This document shows, piece by piece, positions 63,582 through 64,000 of a DNA stretch of 64,000 nt. Source of the stretch: Caulobacter sp. X. GTDB taxonomy: Bacteria > Pseudomonadota > Alphaproteobacteria > Caulobacterales > Caulobacteraceae. The notes beneath the pieces were generated by a model. That model was not told where the DNA came from. It saw only the letters and a list, made by a program, of their open reading frames with translations, and made no database searches. The stretch spans positions 2,170,001 to 2,234,000 of the forward strand of contig NZ_PEGF01000001.1 in NCBI RefSeq assembly GCF_002742635.1, in the 5' to 3' direction. Numbering within the stretch: position 1 is the stretch's first letter; each line of letters starts with the position of its first letter. Both the position numbers and the translations under genes were made by a program.

Positions 63582-64000
63582 TCAGGCGTCGAAGGCGACC
63601 GTGCCCGTGCTGAGATCGTAGCAGGCCGAGACGATTTTCAAGCGCCCTTCCTCCAGCCGCTCGGCCAGAACGCCGTCAGACACTTTCAGACGGCGGGCGA
63701 TGTCGCGAACGTTCTGACGGATCGCGGCGTCCTGCAGGTCGGCCGGATGCTGCTCCTCGGCTTCGATCACCGCCGGCAGGATCGGCAGCACCATTTCATG
63801 CAGGGCGCCATGCAGCTCGGCGTGCTTGGTGGCGACGTCCACCGCCGCGCCCACGGCCCCGCACTTGGTGTGACCCAGGACGACGACCAGCGGCGCGCCC
63901 AGGTGTTCCACGGCATAGACGATCGAACCGAGACCTTCGCGGCTGACGGTCGAGCCGGCGACGCGGACCACGAAGAGTTCGCCCAGATTGCAGTCGAAGA
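63582..64000 (-). CDS. Second beta-class carbonic anhydrase-like protein, N-terminus beyond window
   Basis: The frame is open at the window edge; about 138 residues of the C-terminal part are visible. FDCNLGELFVVRVAGSTVSR, VVVLGHTKCGAVGAAVD (His/Cys zinc ligands) and the terminal SACYDLSTGTVAFDA match the beta-CA family of a different subgroup from the neighbour. The CSDSR region would lie outside. Convergent with the complete carbonic anhydrase. Confidence 0.88.
   Translation of the reverse strand, partial: FDCNLGELFVVRVAGSTVSREGLGSIVYAVEHLGAPLVVVLGHTKCGAVGAAVDVATKHAELHGALHEMVLPILPAVIEAEEQHPADLQDAAIRQNVRDIARRLKVSDGVLAERLEEGRLKIVSACYDLSTGTVAFDA

Overview
The window is a gene-dense, high-GC stretch of an alphaproteobacterial chromosome, almost certainly a Caulobacter close to C. 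crescentus/C. vibrioides. Marker proteins match known Caulobacter proteins down to functional residues: the hybrid kinase ShkA (His23, Arg324, Tyr338 and the Asp-Asp-Arg linker), the phosphotransferase ChpT, and the general stress response set PhyR (Asp192)/NepR/SigT/PhyK. This assignment rests on recalled family knowledge, not on a search.

Layout. 1-0.7 kb: end of an NCS2 nucleobase permease, then tRNA-Arg(CCG) and about 270 bases of tandem stem-loops that may be an RNA gene. 1.2-10.4 kb: an exopolysaccharide/capsule export and polymerisation cluster (Wza-like, Wzy-like, Wzc-like, outer-membrane barrel, secreted Ala-rich protein) with a phosphatase, a LapG-like peptidase and a 50-residue membrane protein, but no glycosyltransferase. 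10.7-11.8 kb: a soluble MCP-like protein with inverted domain order. 12-21 kb: replication and chaperone genes on the minus strand (gyrB, recF, dnaN, grpE, hrcA) with a VOC protein and an S9 peptidase. 21-31 kb: plus-strand housekeeping (rph, an inactive HtrA-like protein, rdgB, hemW, rsmI, yraN, a SirB1-like gene, gshB, comM). 31-35 kb: shkA and an AmpG-like MFS transporter. 35-42 kb: a membrane-anchored trypsin, DUF350, an SRPBCC/ArsR pair sharing a palindromic operator, rlmN, an SDR, cysQ, DUF3553, chpT, and a CheY-like/CheR-like pair.

43-52.6 kb is the most interesting part. The core general stress response (nepR-sigT-phyK and the divergent phyR) is followed by about 6 kb of small envelope and membrane proteins, a lipid kinase, a phosphoesterase, sodB, a DUF1328 and a DUF883 protein and a HWE hybrid kinase. 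Nine perfect GGAAC-N16/17-CGTT sites, the promoter form of EcfG/SigT sigma factors, lie in the right orientation in front of these genes, so sigma, anti-sigma, anti-anti-sigma, sensor kinase and many targets appear physically clustered.

54-64 kb: an AAC(6')-like acetyltransferase, a class III CoA transferase, a DUF4142 protein, an ABC ATPase with a huge permease/M1-peptidase fusion, a fumarylpyruvate hydrolase/maleylpyruvate isomerase pair, and two converging beta-carbonic anhydrases, the second cut by the window end.

No rRNA, CRISPR array, insertion sequence or prophage was seen. Most long antisense reading frames are GC-rich shadows.
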